A stretch of DNA of 64,000 bases from Hydrangea macrophylla (lineage: Eukaryota > Streptophyta > Magnoliopsida > Cornales > Hydrangeaceae): NCBI GenBank assembly GCA_033977485.1, contig CM066988.1, positions 32,670,001-32,734,000 on the forward strand. The letters are read 5' to 3'. Position 1 is the first letter of the stretch; the number at the start of each line of letters is the position of its first letter. The position numbers and the translations under genes were made by a program. Positions 36,341 to 48,509 of the stretch are shown here, piece by piece. The notes under the pieces are model-generated. The model searched no databases. It saw nothing but the letters and a program-made list of their open reading frames with translations, and was not told where the DNA came from.

Positions 36341-39300
36341 TGTAGACACCCAATTTTGACCACACTAATAGGATTTAGGATGGACAATGTCTTGGAGGAT
36401 TCGATGATGAAAAGTACCCTGTGGAAGGTATTGGATTCCACACAATCAAAAGATCAAACTTCGGAAAGTAACTTCAAGCTCAGAAAAGCCCTTTTCCATG
36501 CATAAATCTTGGATTTGTCAAAATCATTTCTCAGAATTCATATTCACTCAGGATTATATGAACAAGAAGTGTTCTAAACACAGTATTCTAGGTATCCAGA
36601 GATTCAATTTTGAAGAAAAGTCCGAAATTGATGCGCATTGAAAAGTAATTTTGAAAAAGACGTCGTTTGATTTCAAAAAGACGACAAAAGTTCCGGAGGA
36701 CTTCTGGACTTCAATTGTACTTCAATTCTCATTATAAAACCTCCTGGAATATTTTTATACTGAAATTCAACTTGATAGCTTTCCAACGGTACATAAATGG
36801 ATGATTTTGGACACCAAGAAGAATTTTTATAAAAATCTAGAAAAATCGTGAACGTAATATTTTAAATAGAGCTTAAGGGCAACCAGGGGATCACAAAAAG
36901 CAGGTGGTGGGTCCCACATAGGGGGTGGCGGGTCCAACCTAAGCCACCACCCATAAATTGCTCTTTCTATCGAGCTTTTTTGGTTCTAGACCCTTCTAGA
37001 AGCCTCCCACTGCGAAGAAATTACCTGGAAACTGCATTTAGGCACCGAAATGGCCATTTTAACCCTTTTCTGCTCTCTGAAAATCCTGTTTTAACCCTGT
37101 AACTTAAGAGGTAAGTTTTCAAAACTCTATATATAGATCCATATGATATCATCTTTCATATACAAGAGAATATACACACAAGTACATACAAGCATACATA
37201 AGAGAGTACACAAGTGAATATACTTGCAAAATACTTTCAACTTAAGAAAGAATTCTAGAGAGAGAATAGTGAATCACGAATTGATTTCTTCAAAAATGAA
37301 CTTTAAGATAATTAGATAAGATAATTAAAGAGAGTTTTGACATCAATTGCCTCCATTAAACTTCCATGGATGAGTGCGTGAAGAGCTTGAAGAACACTTG
37401 AAGAAGAAGATCTTCAAATCATCTTTGATTATATAATTGAGAATCCTCCAAGAGGTAAACACACAATTCATCTCTAATTCCTACATTTATATATAGATCT
37501 ATAAGACTTGGATCTAGTTTAGTTTTATTTTCTTTGTTAGAACACTCATCTTCTTCCTCTCTTGTTCTTCACACACTCACAAAACTAGATCCAAGTTTTT
37601 TTTTTATTTTATTGATAATCCTTAATTAGAGATTAATTTTCACTTTGGTTTTCAATTTTGATTTCATTCTTCTATTTCGTTTAGATCCATGCATACATGA
37701 TTATATATATATATATATATATGTATCTATTTTAAATTCTATGATGGTTTGGAAGTATGATCTATGAGAAGGATGATTCCTATATTCATACCTATCTCTT
37801 GATTATTCCTATCACCTAGAATTCTTATTGAATTTCATCTCCCATTGGATATTTTTAAGTCCCTTTGATCCATGATCTAAAGTTCTTCATAGAACTTGAG
37901 GGCTAAATTGATTGGGAATCATGATAATTAAGTTGATCTATGAGTTTGATCACTTTAATAAACTTCAATCATCACCTAAGATGTTTTTCTCACACTTTAA
38001 AATGAACTAGATAAAATTCAGTAAAACATATTAGTTTTGTCCATAACATTTGGTCCAACAAAACCCATAGTTTGATGGATTTCAATTTTTTTGGGTAAAC
38101 TTTGATGAATTAGCTTTCATTCGATCCGTTTTGAGAATCTCTAGGATCCATATGCTATTTTTAGAAATTGTTGAGATATCGGTGGACAGATTTGAACATA
38201 ATCTCTTTGTATTGGAATTTCAGAAAATCTATAATAGTTATAGATGTTCCGCTTTTTGGGAATGATTCCTAACTCATGTATCTATATGTCGATGTAAAAT
38301 CGTGAGCATACGAACGAGTTAAGATCATTTTATAAGCGTTTGAAGTTGATACAACTATTCTGGAATTTTCTAGATTTAATTCCAATTATACCAAATGGTC
38401 ATACCTTGATCACTCAACAACAATTGATGAATAAAACTTGGTTTAGAAATCATCTAGGATAAATGGATGAGAGATTAAAAGCTTAGAATAACTTGATTAA
38501 CATGATTCATGAACTTCTATCATACTTCTATTGTGTTTTGCATTCATTTGTCAAAAGATATCAAACTTCCAGAATAACAGAGTCTGTTTAAAACAACTTT
38601 TCAGAAACCTTAAGATCATGATATGTCCATGGGATTATTTTTGTCACAAACTATAATGAAATATCTTTCTTTGGACACCTAATAGAGCTTCACATGATTT
38701 TTATAGATTTAAATATGATTTTTACAAGAACAGTGGTTAGTTCTGGTACACTGTTCCCAAAACTCTTATTTCTCAAACTTTAAAAATGGTAAAGAGGTTC
38801 TAATTTTTGGAGAAGTTTTCTAAGACCTGTATCTAACTTTCTATAAAGGGGATTTACCCAGCTCATGTTTAAGATAACTTTTGATAGGATTTACTAGAGG
38901 TTGCTGAATCTGGAAACTTGATTGATGACATGTTCTACTTGTCTTTCATGCATATCATTTATTTGTTTGTATTTTGCAATGCTTGGGTATTTCTCGGTGT
39001 CTTAGTGCAGAGAATTGAATGTCATGGATCTGGACTTCAATTTGTGGGTTTGCCTCGTCTACATGCGGATTAGTGGCCATGTATCGTGTACTATCTCTAT
39101 CCCTTCTCTTAGAATTTTTCTAGGTTTACAACTTTGTTTTCAATGACACAATTCCTTTAGGATAGTCTCCGTTTATATACTTATGTGTTAGAGACATCTT
39201 ATCTAGGATTGTTGTATGATTGCATTCCACGTTTCCTTTCCTTTTGCTTTTAGCGACTCCGCTTGAGTATGTAAGTCTTCTTGTTTTCTTTTGCATATCA

Positions 39301-39807
39301 TGACATGTTTCCTTTACTTGCATCGGTCCCGGGCGGGACGAACCACTGTGAGTATACCTCTCTCTTGTATTGCATGTACATCCGACTTCTACTTGATTAA
39401 ATCTCTTGACATGATTTTCCTTAGATGTTCCCTTTTTGATATGTAAATATTATCATGTATGTTTGAGGAAACAACACCAATTATGAATTAAGAACAAGGA
39501 TATTTGAATCAAGGCCTACCGTTCGGTAGGGCGAGGAGGGGGTGCTTTAGTCCTGCTTGGGCTCCTTCCCCTCTCGTACCAAGACCTCCGAACCTAGTTT
39601 TTGATAATGAAGGGTCAGTAACTTATTCAATTTTGGGTGAGTCAAACTTGGGTTTCCTAATTCCCGATAAATATTAGGTGGCGACTCTTTGTCTCTAGGA
39701 TCGCGTGAGGAAGTCCTAGTTTTCCCTGAAGTGTGCTCCTTGGGATCTGTTCCGGGACACTATCGAGGGAGAATACTAGGACCTACCTTTCCCTTGCACA
39801 GTCCACA
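36341..39807 (+). repeat. 5' LTR of Ogre/Tat-like element
   Basis: TGTAGACACCCAATTTTGAC...GCACAGTCCACA, 3467 bp. The start matches the LTR family at 7416 but most of the body differs. Near its end it shares with that family the word order '(A/G)GGGG(G/T)GTGTTTTAGTCC...CTCCTTCCCCTCTC' and 'TTAGGTGGCGACTCTT', marking conserved R/U5 sequence. A TA microsatellite lies at 37702-37722. Confidence 0.75.
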
Positions 39808-39810
39808 ATC

Positions 39811-39829
39811 TGGCGACTCTGCTGGGGAT
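39811..39829 (+). other. primer binding site (tRNA-Arg type)
   Basis: TGGCGACTCTGCTGGGGAT lies 3 nt after the LTR end. It is complementary to a tRNA 3' acceptor end beginning at CCA, the site described for Ogre-type elements. Confidence 0.8.
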
Positions 39830-41226
39830 TTGAACGTGAAACTTATAGTTTCTTGTTCTTCAAGGGTTTGACTTGAGCCAGTGAATATCCTTGTTATTAA
39901 TTCGATAATAATGTTGTTTCTGCCTGCATTTTCACTTATAATGTTCTTTCATAGCGGCTGCTTGAGACCATTTCCATTTGGGTGGAGGGCCCTCTTTCCT
40001 CCATTTTGTCAAGAGACTTTGGTAGCATGTAGTCAATGTTAGCCTTGTACCACGGCGTTATATAGAGCCCATGTGTGAATGACACGCCCTTGGGGAGGCG
40101 GTCACCCACACCGCTGAGCCTGCTAATGGAACCTTTATGAGACTAAAACCCGGCCTTTGCATAGAGTGTCTATAGAACCCTTCAATTAGGATCTTGATTT
40201 TCATCTTTTGATTAGGATAATGTAATGAAATATTTGCGTTTGCCCGTAAGGGATTATGTGGATGATGAGGACGTGTATGCGAAGGCATCATCAAACCTTG
40301 TATGGTAGATTTCTCTAGAGTAGAATGGTCTTTATCCAAACATAAAATCATTTTTCGAGGACGATTTTTTTTTAAAATTTTGAAAATACAAGCATTTCTT
40401 TGAAAAACCCAAGTCTTTTGAAAATTCAGGGAATATCCCTTCTTGAAAATTTGCTTTAAAATTCACTTTTACAAAATTCTTTCAAATTCTCCTTAGATTT
40501 TAGAGAATTTCAAAATTCCTACTTTGGTTTTCAAGAAAAAAATCATGATTCCAACTTTGATGATTCGATTTCAGGTTTTAGAATTTCAGAATTTATTACC
40601 TCGATGTTTAAAGAATCATGATTTCACACCACAAGCATTGATGGTTCAAAAATGTTTTTGAAAAAATTACGAATCTCTCTTTCAAGATTTTCATGAATTT
40701 TTTTTTTCAATTTTTGTAAAAATGAGCCATCAAGAATTTGAAAGCTAAAAATCCTTGGATAATGATTGGATTAGTAGGATGATTAGCATACTCAAGGAAT
40801 CTTATGTGTTTATGTGCTGATATGCTAGGTCTAAGCTAGATTAAGGTGCATTGCATTTAGGGTAGATTGCATTTCATCTGCATTGCATACACTACACAAG
40901 CATTGCATATGCGACTCACGAGTGCGACGCCTCTAATATGCTTGTTTTCCTCAGAATTTTGAAAAAGATTTCTTCAATTTTAGAAAATGTTTTTGAAAAA
41001 GGAAATTATTTTCCATCTTTGATTTTCAATCCACTTTGTAAATACCATTCTTTAAAAATTCTTTTGCAATAAAGATACCTGATTATTTTGAAAATCCCTA
41101 ATAAACCAGAAAAGAAGATAAGACCAAAAAAAAAGTTGTACTCCTTCTTGGGTTAGAGCTCCAAACAGTCGTTTGATCAAATCAGGGTTTGAAGAAGGAA
41201 CAACAGAGTCAACTAGGGTTAAGGGT
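39830..41226 (+). other. leader of Ogre/Tat-like element
   Basis: Non-coding. 40120-40285 matches the leader of the non-autonomous element at 10690-10870. The remainder is T-rich 'TTTTGAAAA' sequence with nothing else recognised. Confidence 0.6.
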
Positions 41227-42542
41227 ATGACGTACGAAGCTGATATAGAAGCCAGGTTGGCCGCAATGCAAGCTGTATTGGTTCAGAGCAGAGAACAGAA
41301 TCAGGAGCAACTTGCCACTATGATGAGAATGATTAAGCAGCTAACTTATCTGCGACCACCACCTCCTTTGGTGCATCATGAAGAAAAAGACCTTGGGGAG
41401 CCAATTCAACCAAAGGTTCAGCTAGATCAAGAGACTCAAGACAAATTGGCTAAAATTGACAAGCTAGAGAGTGTGATCAGGAAGAGCAAAGGGGTAAAAT
41501 GAATATTTGTTCGATATAGAAGGTCTGTGTGATGCTCCAAAAGCAAAACTCCCTGATAAGTTCAAAATGCCTCATATCGAATTCTTCGACGGAACTGGAA
41601 ATCCAAAGAGCCATCTAAGGCTTTATGTGGGAGTCTTACATCCCATGGGCATTGGGTCTGATGTTTCGTCGTTCTGTTTTAAAGAACTCTGAGTGGAGCA
41701 GCACTATCATGGTATCTGACCTTAGAATTAGCTGTGGCCAAAGATTGGGAAGCCATGGCAAGAGCATTTATGGCTCAATACTCATACAATCAGTCATTCG
41801 ATGTTACTACAAGTGATCTGGAAACTACTAGGCAAGATTGTGAGGAATCCTTCTCAGGATTCCTTACTCATTGGAGGGTTAAGGCTGCTCAAATGACAAG
41901 TAGGCCTACTGAGAAAGAGCAAGTTCGAATGATCATCAAGAACCTACAGCCTGAGTATCTTGAAAAGCTCCGATTCCAGTCTATCGTGACATTTGAACAA
42001 CTGTTTGACATAGGTACACTCGTCGAAGATGCAATCAGGGATGGAAGAAAGAGAACACGAACAATCGAAGGCCAGTCTATAATCAGTCCGCTGATATCAA
42101 TACATTGTCTCCTCTTCCTTTTCAGAAAGAACGTCGAAGTACCACTGCGGCAAGAGGAAGCCAGAACCAGGGGCAGTCAAGGGAGAAAAGAGAATTTTCT
42201 AAATTGGGAATGTCCTTTAGCACTGCACTTTAGAGGATGCTAGAAAAAGGGTACTTGGAGAAATTGGAACCTAGGCCAGAGCCAGATCCGCTTCCGCCAA
42301 AATTCAGAACCCATTTGTACTGCGATTTTCACCAAGAACGTGGGCATAGCACAGATAGATGTTGGAGGCTCAAGCATGAAATTCAGAACCTGATTGAAAA
42401 TGGTGTCATCGCTCCTCCACTGCCACAGAATATCAATTCTCTTGAGATAGGATCTATATGCTATGACCCGACAATTTATATCTCAACTTTAGGGCAGACA
42501 ATGTCCCACACAATTTCGCCTGATATTGTGGAGATGAACTGG
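41227..42542 (+). pseudogene. Ogre/Tat gag, frameshifted
   Basis: The ATG at 41227 opens MTYEADIEARLAAMQAVLVQ and a Gln/Leu-rich, probably coiled N-terminus. The next frame (41507-41692) has LPDKFKMPHIEFFDGTGNPK and SHLRLYVGVLHPMGI, the conserved Tat gag core. The first frame resumes at 41734-42243 (MAKDWEAMARAFMAQYSYNQ, then FSGFLTHWRVKAAQMTSRPT) and a third frame (42237 on) carries YCDFHQERGHSTDRCWRLKH, the Cys/His motif of this lineage, followed by EIQNLIENG. At least three frameshifts break it. The family role is capsid/nucleocapsid formation. The reading ends at the junction at 42542, before any protease. Confidence 0.85.
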
Positions 42543-43760
42543 TGTGGATACCGGCATTTGGGCCCACTTTTGATTTTAACACAATTTCTTTTCAAATTCA
42601 AAGGCGAGTCACCACTTAATTTTTAAAAGGAAAATTAAGAAACCATTTTGAAAGCAAACTGATCTTTTACGAAACAAAAGATAATCTGGGTCCGGGGATT
42701 ATGGAATGAGAGGGGAAGGAGCCCGGCAGATTAAAACACCCCCTCTCATCCTATTTCATGATAGGCCTCTACTCAACATCCTTTTTAATCGAATTATTAA
42801 TCTATGCATGCCCTCAACTAATACATATGTATAAATATACATTACAGAAGCATGTCTAAAAGGGTGTAAGATTGTTAAAGATAAAATATTATTCAAAATC
42901 ATGTAATTCAATTAGCAAGTAATATGATATGCAATAGGGAACTAGAGAACTTACCCAGGATCCCACCGCGAATATTAAACGTGCAATGCATGCAAGAATA
43001 GAAATCCTAGGAAAAAAGTCTCTAATCCCATATACACATAAGGCAAGTCCTAATCTAAGGTGTCGCACATGGAGTCGAAAATCAATTAAAATCAATAATA
43101 AAACAAACTAAAAAAGGAATGGGAATCATACCTCAAGAGCGCTACAAAACAAGGATTAGTTCACATGCTTTAAATAAGATATCAAATAATCAATCTTAGA
43201 TTTCTAGCTTAAATCTTTCAAGCATGGAAATAATTGACCTATTTGTGGATTCCTTCTAATTAGTTGAGAACACATCACCTTTATAGATATGCAAGTCTCA
43301 ACTAGGAGCCAATGCAATGTCCATATAAAGATAGCATGATCCCAACATGATTACAAGAAACTCACAACTAGGTTCAATTAGGGATAAGACAACCTAGAGC
43401 TAGGTCCTAACTACAAGTATCAATATACATGGATGAATGCATGGATATATATATGAGGAAAAACTATGGATTATTCACTAACTTGGATCACTTAGCCTCT
43501 GGATTTAGACTTAATTATCATTATTCAAAATATGATTTGAGTCCCAAAGCATTTTGGAAACCATTTAAATTGAAATCAATAAGATTAGACAAAAAACAGT
43601 GACAGTTTCTCATGAATTACAGAGAGTAGACCAGACTTTCAAAGTTAGAAAAAACATACTTCCAACGGTTGGATCTTAGTGGTTTTTGGTTATGCTATAC
43701 CTCTGTGAGTCTAGGTTCTAACCTAAAAAGAAAATCGAAGATTGAACGGTTAGATCTCTA
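42543..43760 (-). repeat. truncated LTR of the Ogre-like family, inverted
   Basis: Starts TGTGGATACC (reverse complement of the LTR end GGTATCCACA) and runs collinear, in reverse complement, with about 9358-10410 of the LTR at 7416: it shares the ATGAGAGG...CACCCCCTCTCAT block, ATACATATGTATAAATATAC and the AGATCTAACCG word. The outer 1.9 kb of the LTR is missing; the copy stops at 43760 where copia LTR sequence begins. The 5 bp before it, ACTGG, would be its TSD, but the partner is lost. Confidence 0.8.
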
Positions 43761-44177
43761 GTGTTGATCTTTTATAGACCTCACTGATTGGTAAGTCAAA
43801 GCAGTCATATCCATAGTCTGTGTTCATAATTGCCTCAAGATTGAGAACACGTACCTAATACAAGTTATGAGTTCCTATTGATTGTTGATAGACTTAATCG
43901 TCAATAGCAAAGCTTAGGTTCGTCAATGCACTATAAGCACTAGCATATTAACTAAGAGTTAAACTCCAATGATTGAGATCCATCACTCCATCCAATGGTA
44001 TTTAATTATGCTACAGTGTAAACCTGATAAGATATCCAGTCTCATCATCCACTAAGACAAATTCTAAGTACCAAATAATAGTAATTCGTATCTCACTTTT
44101 ATGTATCTCATACACACACGAATTACTTACTATGATACTTAGGGATTAACAATCATCTCATGATACAAACATACACA
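43761..44177 (-). repeat. truncated 3' LTR of copia element
   Basis: The 417 bp match 62712-63128 at the same length. Minus-strand start TGTGTATGTTTGTATCATG. The remaining ~1 kb of the LTR is missing at the fusion with the Ogre-like LTR fragment. Confidence 0.8.
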
Positions 44178-45923
44178 ATGAAATAGACTATCTAGATGAC
44201 GACCAAAGACCGTCAAGGGAAAAGACTTTATAAACGGATCCGCAAGATTGTCAGCGGTGGCAATCTTGGTGACAGTCACATCTCCATGTTGAACAATATC
44301 TCGAATTAGATGATATTTCCGCTCTACCTGCTTTCCCTTTTCGTGGTTCCTTGGACTGAGCCACTGCCCCACTATTATTACAGTATAGCGTAATCGGTGA
44401 CAGCAATGCTGGTAACACCCCGAACTTTATAAGGAACTTCTTGAACCAAACAGCTTCCTTTGCGGCTTCACAAGCAGCCACATACTCAGCTTCTGTAGTT
44501 GAGTCTGTAATACATTTTTGCTTAATGCTCCTTCAACTGACATCACCACCTCCAAAGGTAAAGAGATGTCTGGATGTCGACTTTTTTGAATCTTTATCCG
44601 ACATAAAGTCCAAGTCAGTGTATCCTATTGGAATTAACTCATTACCGTCATACATAAACATGTAATCTTTAGTTCTTCTCAAGTACTTAAGAATGCGTTT
44701 AACGGTTGTTGAGTGCTCTGGATCTGGATTCGATTGATATCTACTAACCATGCCAACGGCAAAGTAGATATCTGGTATAGTGCATAACATTATATACATG
44801 AGACTTCCCATTGCCGAAGCATAGGGAACTCCAGCTATGCGAACTCCTGCCAAAGTAGATATCTGGTCCTTGGAGAACGCTAAACCATGCTTGAAAGGTA
44901 ACAAACCTTTCTTTGAATTATCCTTGAAAACCTAGTTAGCCCCTTATTCATATAACCAGCTTGAGATAATCCCATTATCTTTCGCTTACGATCCCGAAAG
45001 AGCTTTATCCCAAGAATATAGCTCGCCTCTCCTAGATCCTTTATATAAAAAGTACTAGCTAGCCAAACCATAACCATTGACAATGCCGCTACATCATTCC
45101 CAATGAGTAGAATGTTGTCAACATAAAGCAAAAGAAAGGCCACCACTTTTCCTTCACACTTCTTGTGCACACAAGCTTCATCCAGATTCTGTATGAAACC
45201 AAACAATTTAACCGCTTGGTCAAATGAATGTTCTAACTTCTAGATGCCTGCTTAAGCCCATAAATGGACTTTTGCAACTTGTATACCAAGTTCCCGTTCC
45301 GATCAACTATGAATCCTTCTGGTTGTTGCATATAGATGTCCTCCTCAAGATTGCCATTCAGGAATGCATTCTTGACGTCCATCTGCCAGATCTCATAATC
45401 TAGGCATGCAGCAATGGATACGAGTATCCTAATGGACTTGAACATGGCTACCAGTGAAAAAGTTTTCTCATAGTCAATGCCCTCCCTTTGAGTATAACCT
45501 TTAACTATAAGCCTTGCCTTAAAGGTCTCAACCTTTCCATCAGATCCTCTTATCCTCTTATAGACCCACTTACAACCAATGGGTTTAATATTGGCTAAAA
45601 GTTCTACAAGATCCCAGACCTAATTGGAATTCATAGATTCCAATTCAGCCTTCATATCTTTGACCCAATGAGCCAAATCAACATCAACCATTACCTCTTC
45701 ATACGTGGTAGGATTAGATTCAGATTCTATGGAGACAACTTCAAAAACTTCTCCTAAGAACATGTATCTATCAGGCTAGCTGATAATCCTCCCACTATGA
45801 CAAGGTACCGGTGCAGAAATGGGTGAAAGTGATATTTTCTTGTCTTGCATCGTTATTAACTACAGGTAGGACTAAGGGCTCTCCTTCTATCTCTTTAAGA
45901 TCTATCATTCCCTTAGGTTTATA
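44178..45923 (-). pseudogene. copia RT and RNase H (3' part of pol)
   Basis: Read on the minus strand from 45923: YKPKGMIDLKEIEGEP (continuing the frame from 58395), then the RT N-terminus KPIGCKWVYKRIR (about 45550-45600), QMDVKNAFLNGNLEEDIYMQ (45233-45445), and the catalytic motif YVDNILLIGND near 45090-45124, where YVDD is expected. Then SRYQSNPDPEHSTTVKRILK, GYTDLDFMSDKDSKKSTS (44533-44904), and the RNase H with AACEAAKEAVWFKKFL and ERKYHLIRDIVQHGDVTVTK...NLADPF (44139-44481). At least three frame changes and several stops. Confidence 0.85.
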
Positions 45924-45928
45924 GTTCA

Positions 45929-46520
45929 TGATGATGCCAAAAACTGGTAAGAAAGATTTGAACAGGAATAAGAGCAAGAAAGGGTTTGTATGTGGTTCGG
46001 TCTCGTTAACAAGGTGACCTACGTCCACGGTTGCATCTGTGCGCTTCTCACTAGCAGATCACCGGCGGGCCTGGTGAGCCAACAAGGATGGGCGGCACTA
46101 CCAATAATACCAGCCGAGTATATGCGTGCGTAAATGCTTGTATGCTTAGAGAAGTGATTTCCTGATCCCTTTTGATAGGTAGGTGGGCTCTTTTATAGAT
46201 GCAAGAGTCCATCTTTACATGGTAAGTTAACAAGATAAGGAAGCCCAATCTGATTACGACGTGATTTGCATGATCTTTGGAAAGTTTCCTAAGTGGTTTA
46301 GGAAACTGCCATATCTCCCTTCCGCTGACATGTAACTGATTTAGGAAACTACTGGTTGGATGGGATCCCGAGCGTCTGTGACCGTTATGCCTGGCCAACC
46401 AAATTTTCTGGTCCCGAGGTTGCCTCGGGAATGCTTGGCTGCGGGCGCCCTCACCGAAAGAACCGATTCCCCCTGGCGACGTGGCACTGTTCCATTTGCC
46501 AGATTATTTTGGACATATCA
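45929..46520 (-). repeat. 3' LTR of Tat element
   Basis: Plus strand TGATGATGCC...GGACATATCA; minus-strand TGATATGTCC...GGCATCATCA. At 592 bp it contains a stretch of about 46 bp around 46395-46440 ('CAAATTTTCTGGTCCCGAGG') that is absent from the other LTR. Confidence 0.9.
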
Positions 46521-46535
46521 GCTGCCCCCCATTTT
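46521..46535 (-). other. polypurine tract of Tat element
   Basis: Minus strand AAAATGGGGGGCAGC immediately upstream of the 3' LTR start. Confidence 0.8.
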
Positions 46536-46734
46536 CGGAATTGACTGGATGCATCATCGAGTGAGGATTCAAAAATCAGTATTGTCTCGAAAACCGTCTG
46601 GATATTGTCCGGGGGTGCGGCTCGAGATGGGGTCCACACTCCAGGTCGCTCGGTGGATTTACCGACCAGTTCAGGTGGGAGCTCGGATGTGAGTATTGCC
46701 CCGTGTTAGGGAGCAATTGGCCTGGTCACGGTCC

Positions 46735-46935
46735 AGCAGAATCAGTTCAAAGGTAACCAAGCAGTTGCGTGGTAACCGAACCGTCATGTCACGCATTTAA
46801 TGCGCGTGCTGTTTTAGGCGACCCTTCACGTGCCCGAGATGACATCTGTCAACGACTCTTGGCGGGAGAGCGTCTGAGCCGTCGGATTAGTTTCCATCCG
46901 AGCCGTTCATGACTTCTATATAAGATGTACTTGCT
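46735..46935 (+). promoter_or_regulatory. promoter of antisense gene 1
   Basis: TATA box CTATATAAG at 46916-46924, about 120 bp before the ATG at 47046. The upstream 180 bp is alignable with 48510-48700: GTGGTAACCGAA, GCATTTAATGC(G/A)CG, TTCACGTGCCCGAG (containing CACGTG) and a 'GCCGT(C/T)GGATT' phrase are in the same order. The palindromic GCATTTAATGC and the CACGTG G-box are the likeliest regulatory sites (inference). Confidence 0.65.
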
Positions 46936-47045
46936 CATTTAAAATATCCCCACTGTTTGAGATTCAGTATACCGTGCGGTTCCCGAGAACACAGCTTTCC
47001 CCAAACTCACTTCCTCTACTTTCTTACAATCCAAGCTTCCTTCCA

Positions 47046-48140
47046 ATGGCTTCTCATGTTGATCTGAACTCCAACGAAGGACTCAGAGCTTTCCGGAGGG
47101 ACTGCGAAATCCCTGACGACGTCGGGGTCTGCCCTTACGTCGAAGGGGAGGAGGTGGCCTTCTTCTCAGTCATCATTAGCAGTTATCTGCTGCTAATAGT
47201 GGGGCTACGCTTCCCTTTCTCCGCCTCATTCTGCGGCCTGTTATAGGGATTGCGCTTTTCACTGTCCAGGTGTCACCCGAATGTCGCCCGCCTTCTCTGG
47301 GGTGTATCGGTGCTGAACCAGCGACTTGGGTTGCTCCTTCACTCGGTGGACGTTGCCAGGTGCTACGTTTTGGGCATCAACTGCGGGGGTCCTTTCTTAC
47401 GCCCCGGGGCCGAGGGAAGAAACCTAATCCGGGGCCTAGACTTCCTAAATAAGAACTGGCGGCAATATCCTTGGGTTGTTGTCTTCGACAACTGGCTGGT
47501 GGACCCCTCTCTCTGCCCCCCTGCGAACTTCAATCCCGAACTTTGCAAGATGTCCTTCGCCGCTTTCCGCGATGTTGCTTCCTCCGTGGCTGATATGGAG
47601 GCGATCAACCGAGCGGTGGAAGCCGGCTTCAGTTTTTCTGATTTGATCGGGGAACCTGCTGGTGAGGCTGGCGGCGAAGTTCCCCATGTAGCTCCTATTG
47701 TGGCAGCCTTCGGATCGTGCCGTTATACTCGGTCCATGGCATCCAGCCCGCGCACCCTGAGAGGTGCTGCCCCATCTGAAGGACCAATAGCTTTGACCAC
47801 CAGCTTTGGTTCCTCATCGTCCGAGGACACGGGTCCACAACCGGGCCTGACCAGGAATTGCAAATAAAAAGTAGTTGAGGAAGAGTCTCCGCCACCACCG
47901 AAAAGGAGTCGGCCGGGAGTGCACGCTGGTCCTCATATGCCCAGCTCCTGGATGGGCCTCTCCCTCGACAATTTGGAAAGCCGTCTGCAGGAGGTAGAAA
48001 AGCAAAGCGCTCTCCTACAGACGGACTCGGTCATGCGGGAGGTGGACTTTCATGCACTGGAGCTCAACGTCAAAGAGTTGGTGGCCAAGGTAGCTGCTCT
48101 GGAGGAGGAGATTCAGGCTCTGAAGGGCAAGGATACCTGA
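47046..48140 (+). pseudogene. antisense gene 1: Transposase_28-like coiled-coil protein
   Basis: A single continuous frame of 365 codons starting at the ATG after the TATA box, closed by TGA at 48138. Only two in-frame stops interrupt it: TAG at 47244-47246 and TAA at 47865-47867. The N-terminal region (NEGLRAFRRDCEIPDDVGVC, then GLRFPFSASFCGLL) aligns with antisense gene 2 and resembles the plant 'putative gypsy-type transposon' family (Transposase_28, PF04195, from memory). KNWRQYPWVVVFDNWLVDP follows, then an acidic Ser-rich stretch, a basic PPPPKRSRPG segment that could be a nuclear signal, and a C-terminal coiled coil (LDNLESRLQEVEKQSALLQ, then VAKVAALEEEIQALKGKD). The function of such Tat antisense ORFs is unknown. 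No intron is needed. Confidence 0.7.
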
Positions 48141-48174
48141 AGATCTTCTCTTTTTTGTTTCCTTATGTTTTGTC

Positions 48175-48244
48175 GGGGAGGCTACTAAAAATGCCCCCCG
48201 TTGTACAAAATATTGCAATCAATGAGAAGGTCCTCTGAGGCCAC
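48175..48244 (+). terminator. 3' end block of antisense gene 1
   Basis: GGGGAGGCTACTAAAAATG...TTGTACAAAATATTGCAATC...CCTCTGAGG begins about 35 bp after the stop and matches the block after antisense gene 2 (51300-51372). Conserved position and sequence suggest a shared 3' UTR/polyadenylation region. No canonical AATAAA is present. Confidence 0.45.
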
Positions 48245-48509
48245 CTTTTTCCCTCAATTGTGTCGTTTGTGATTGCCAATGCCCGGCCCGTGATGGCTTG
48301 TTTCCCCGTGTCGGTCCGACGCTTCGTCTGATGCAGATTTCAAAATTAAGACCGCCTCCAATGAACCATTCGGTAATAGGTTGGAACCCTGGCCGGATGA
48401 TACTGGTCTAGATGAACAGTTGAGGTACGGACCGAGCGGTGACCGTGCGAGCCCGGGCCCTGGTTATGCCACATGTCAGCCGGTCATTGGTCTCGTCAGG
48501 ATCCAACGG
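48245..48509. other. spacer between antisense genes
   Basis: 'GTCGGTCCGACGCTTCGTCT' and 'TTCAAAATTAAGACCGCCTC' resemble the sequence at 46540-46600 ('TTCAAAAATCAGTATTGTCT'), so the duplicated unit probably starts here. Confidence 0.4.

Larger units (their letters stand above)
36341..42542 (+). mobile_element. Ogre/Tat-like gypsy element, 5' part only
   Basis: Left LTR (36341-39807), primer binding site (39811-39829), a leader of about 1.4 kb and gag follow in the canonical order on the plus strand. The element stops within post-gag sequence at 42542, where a reverse-oriented Ogre-like LTR begins. Pol and the 3' LTR are not in the window. Confidence 0.8.
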
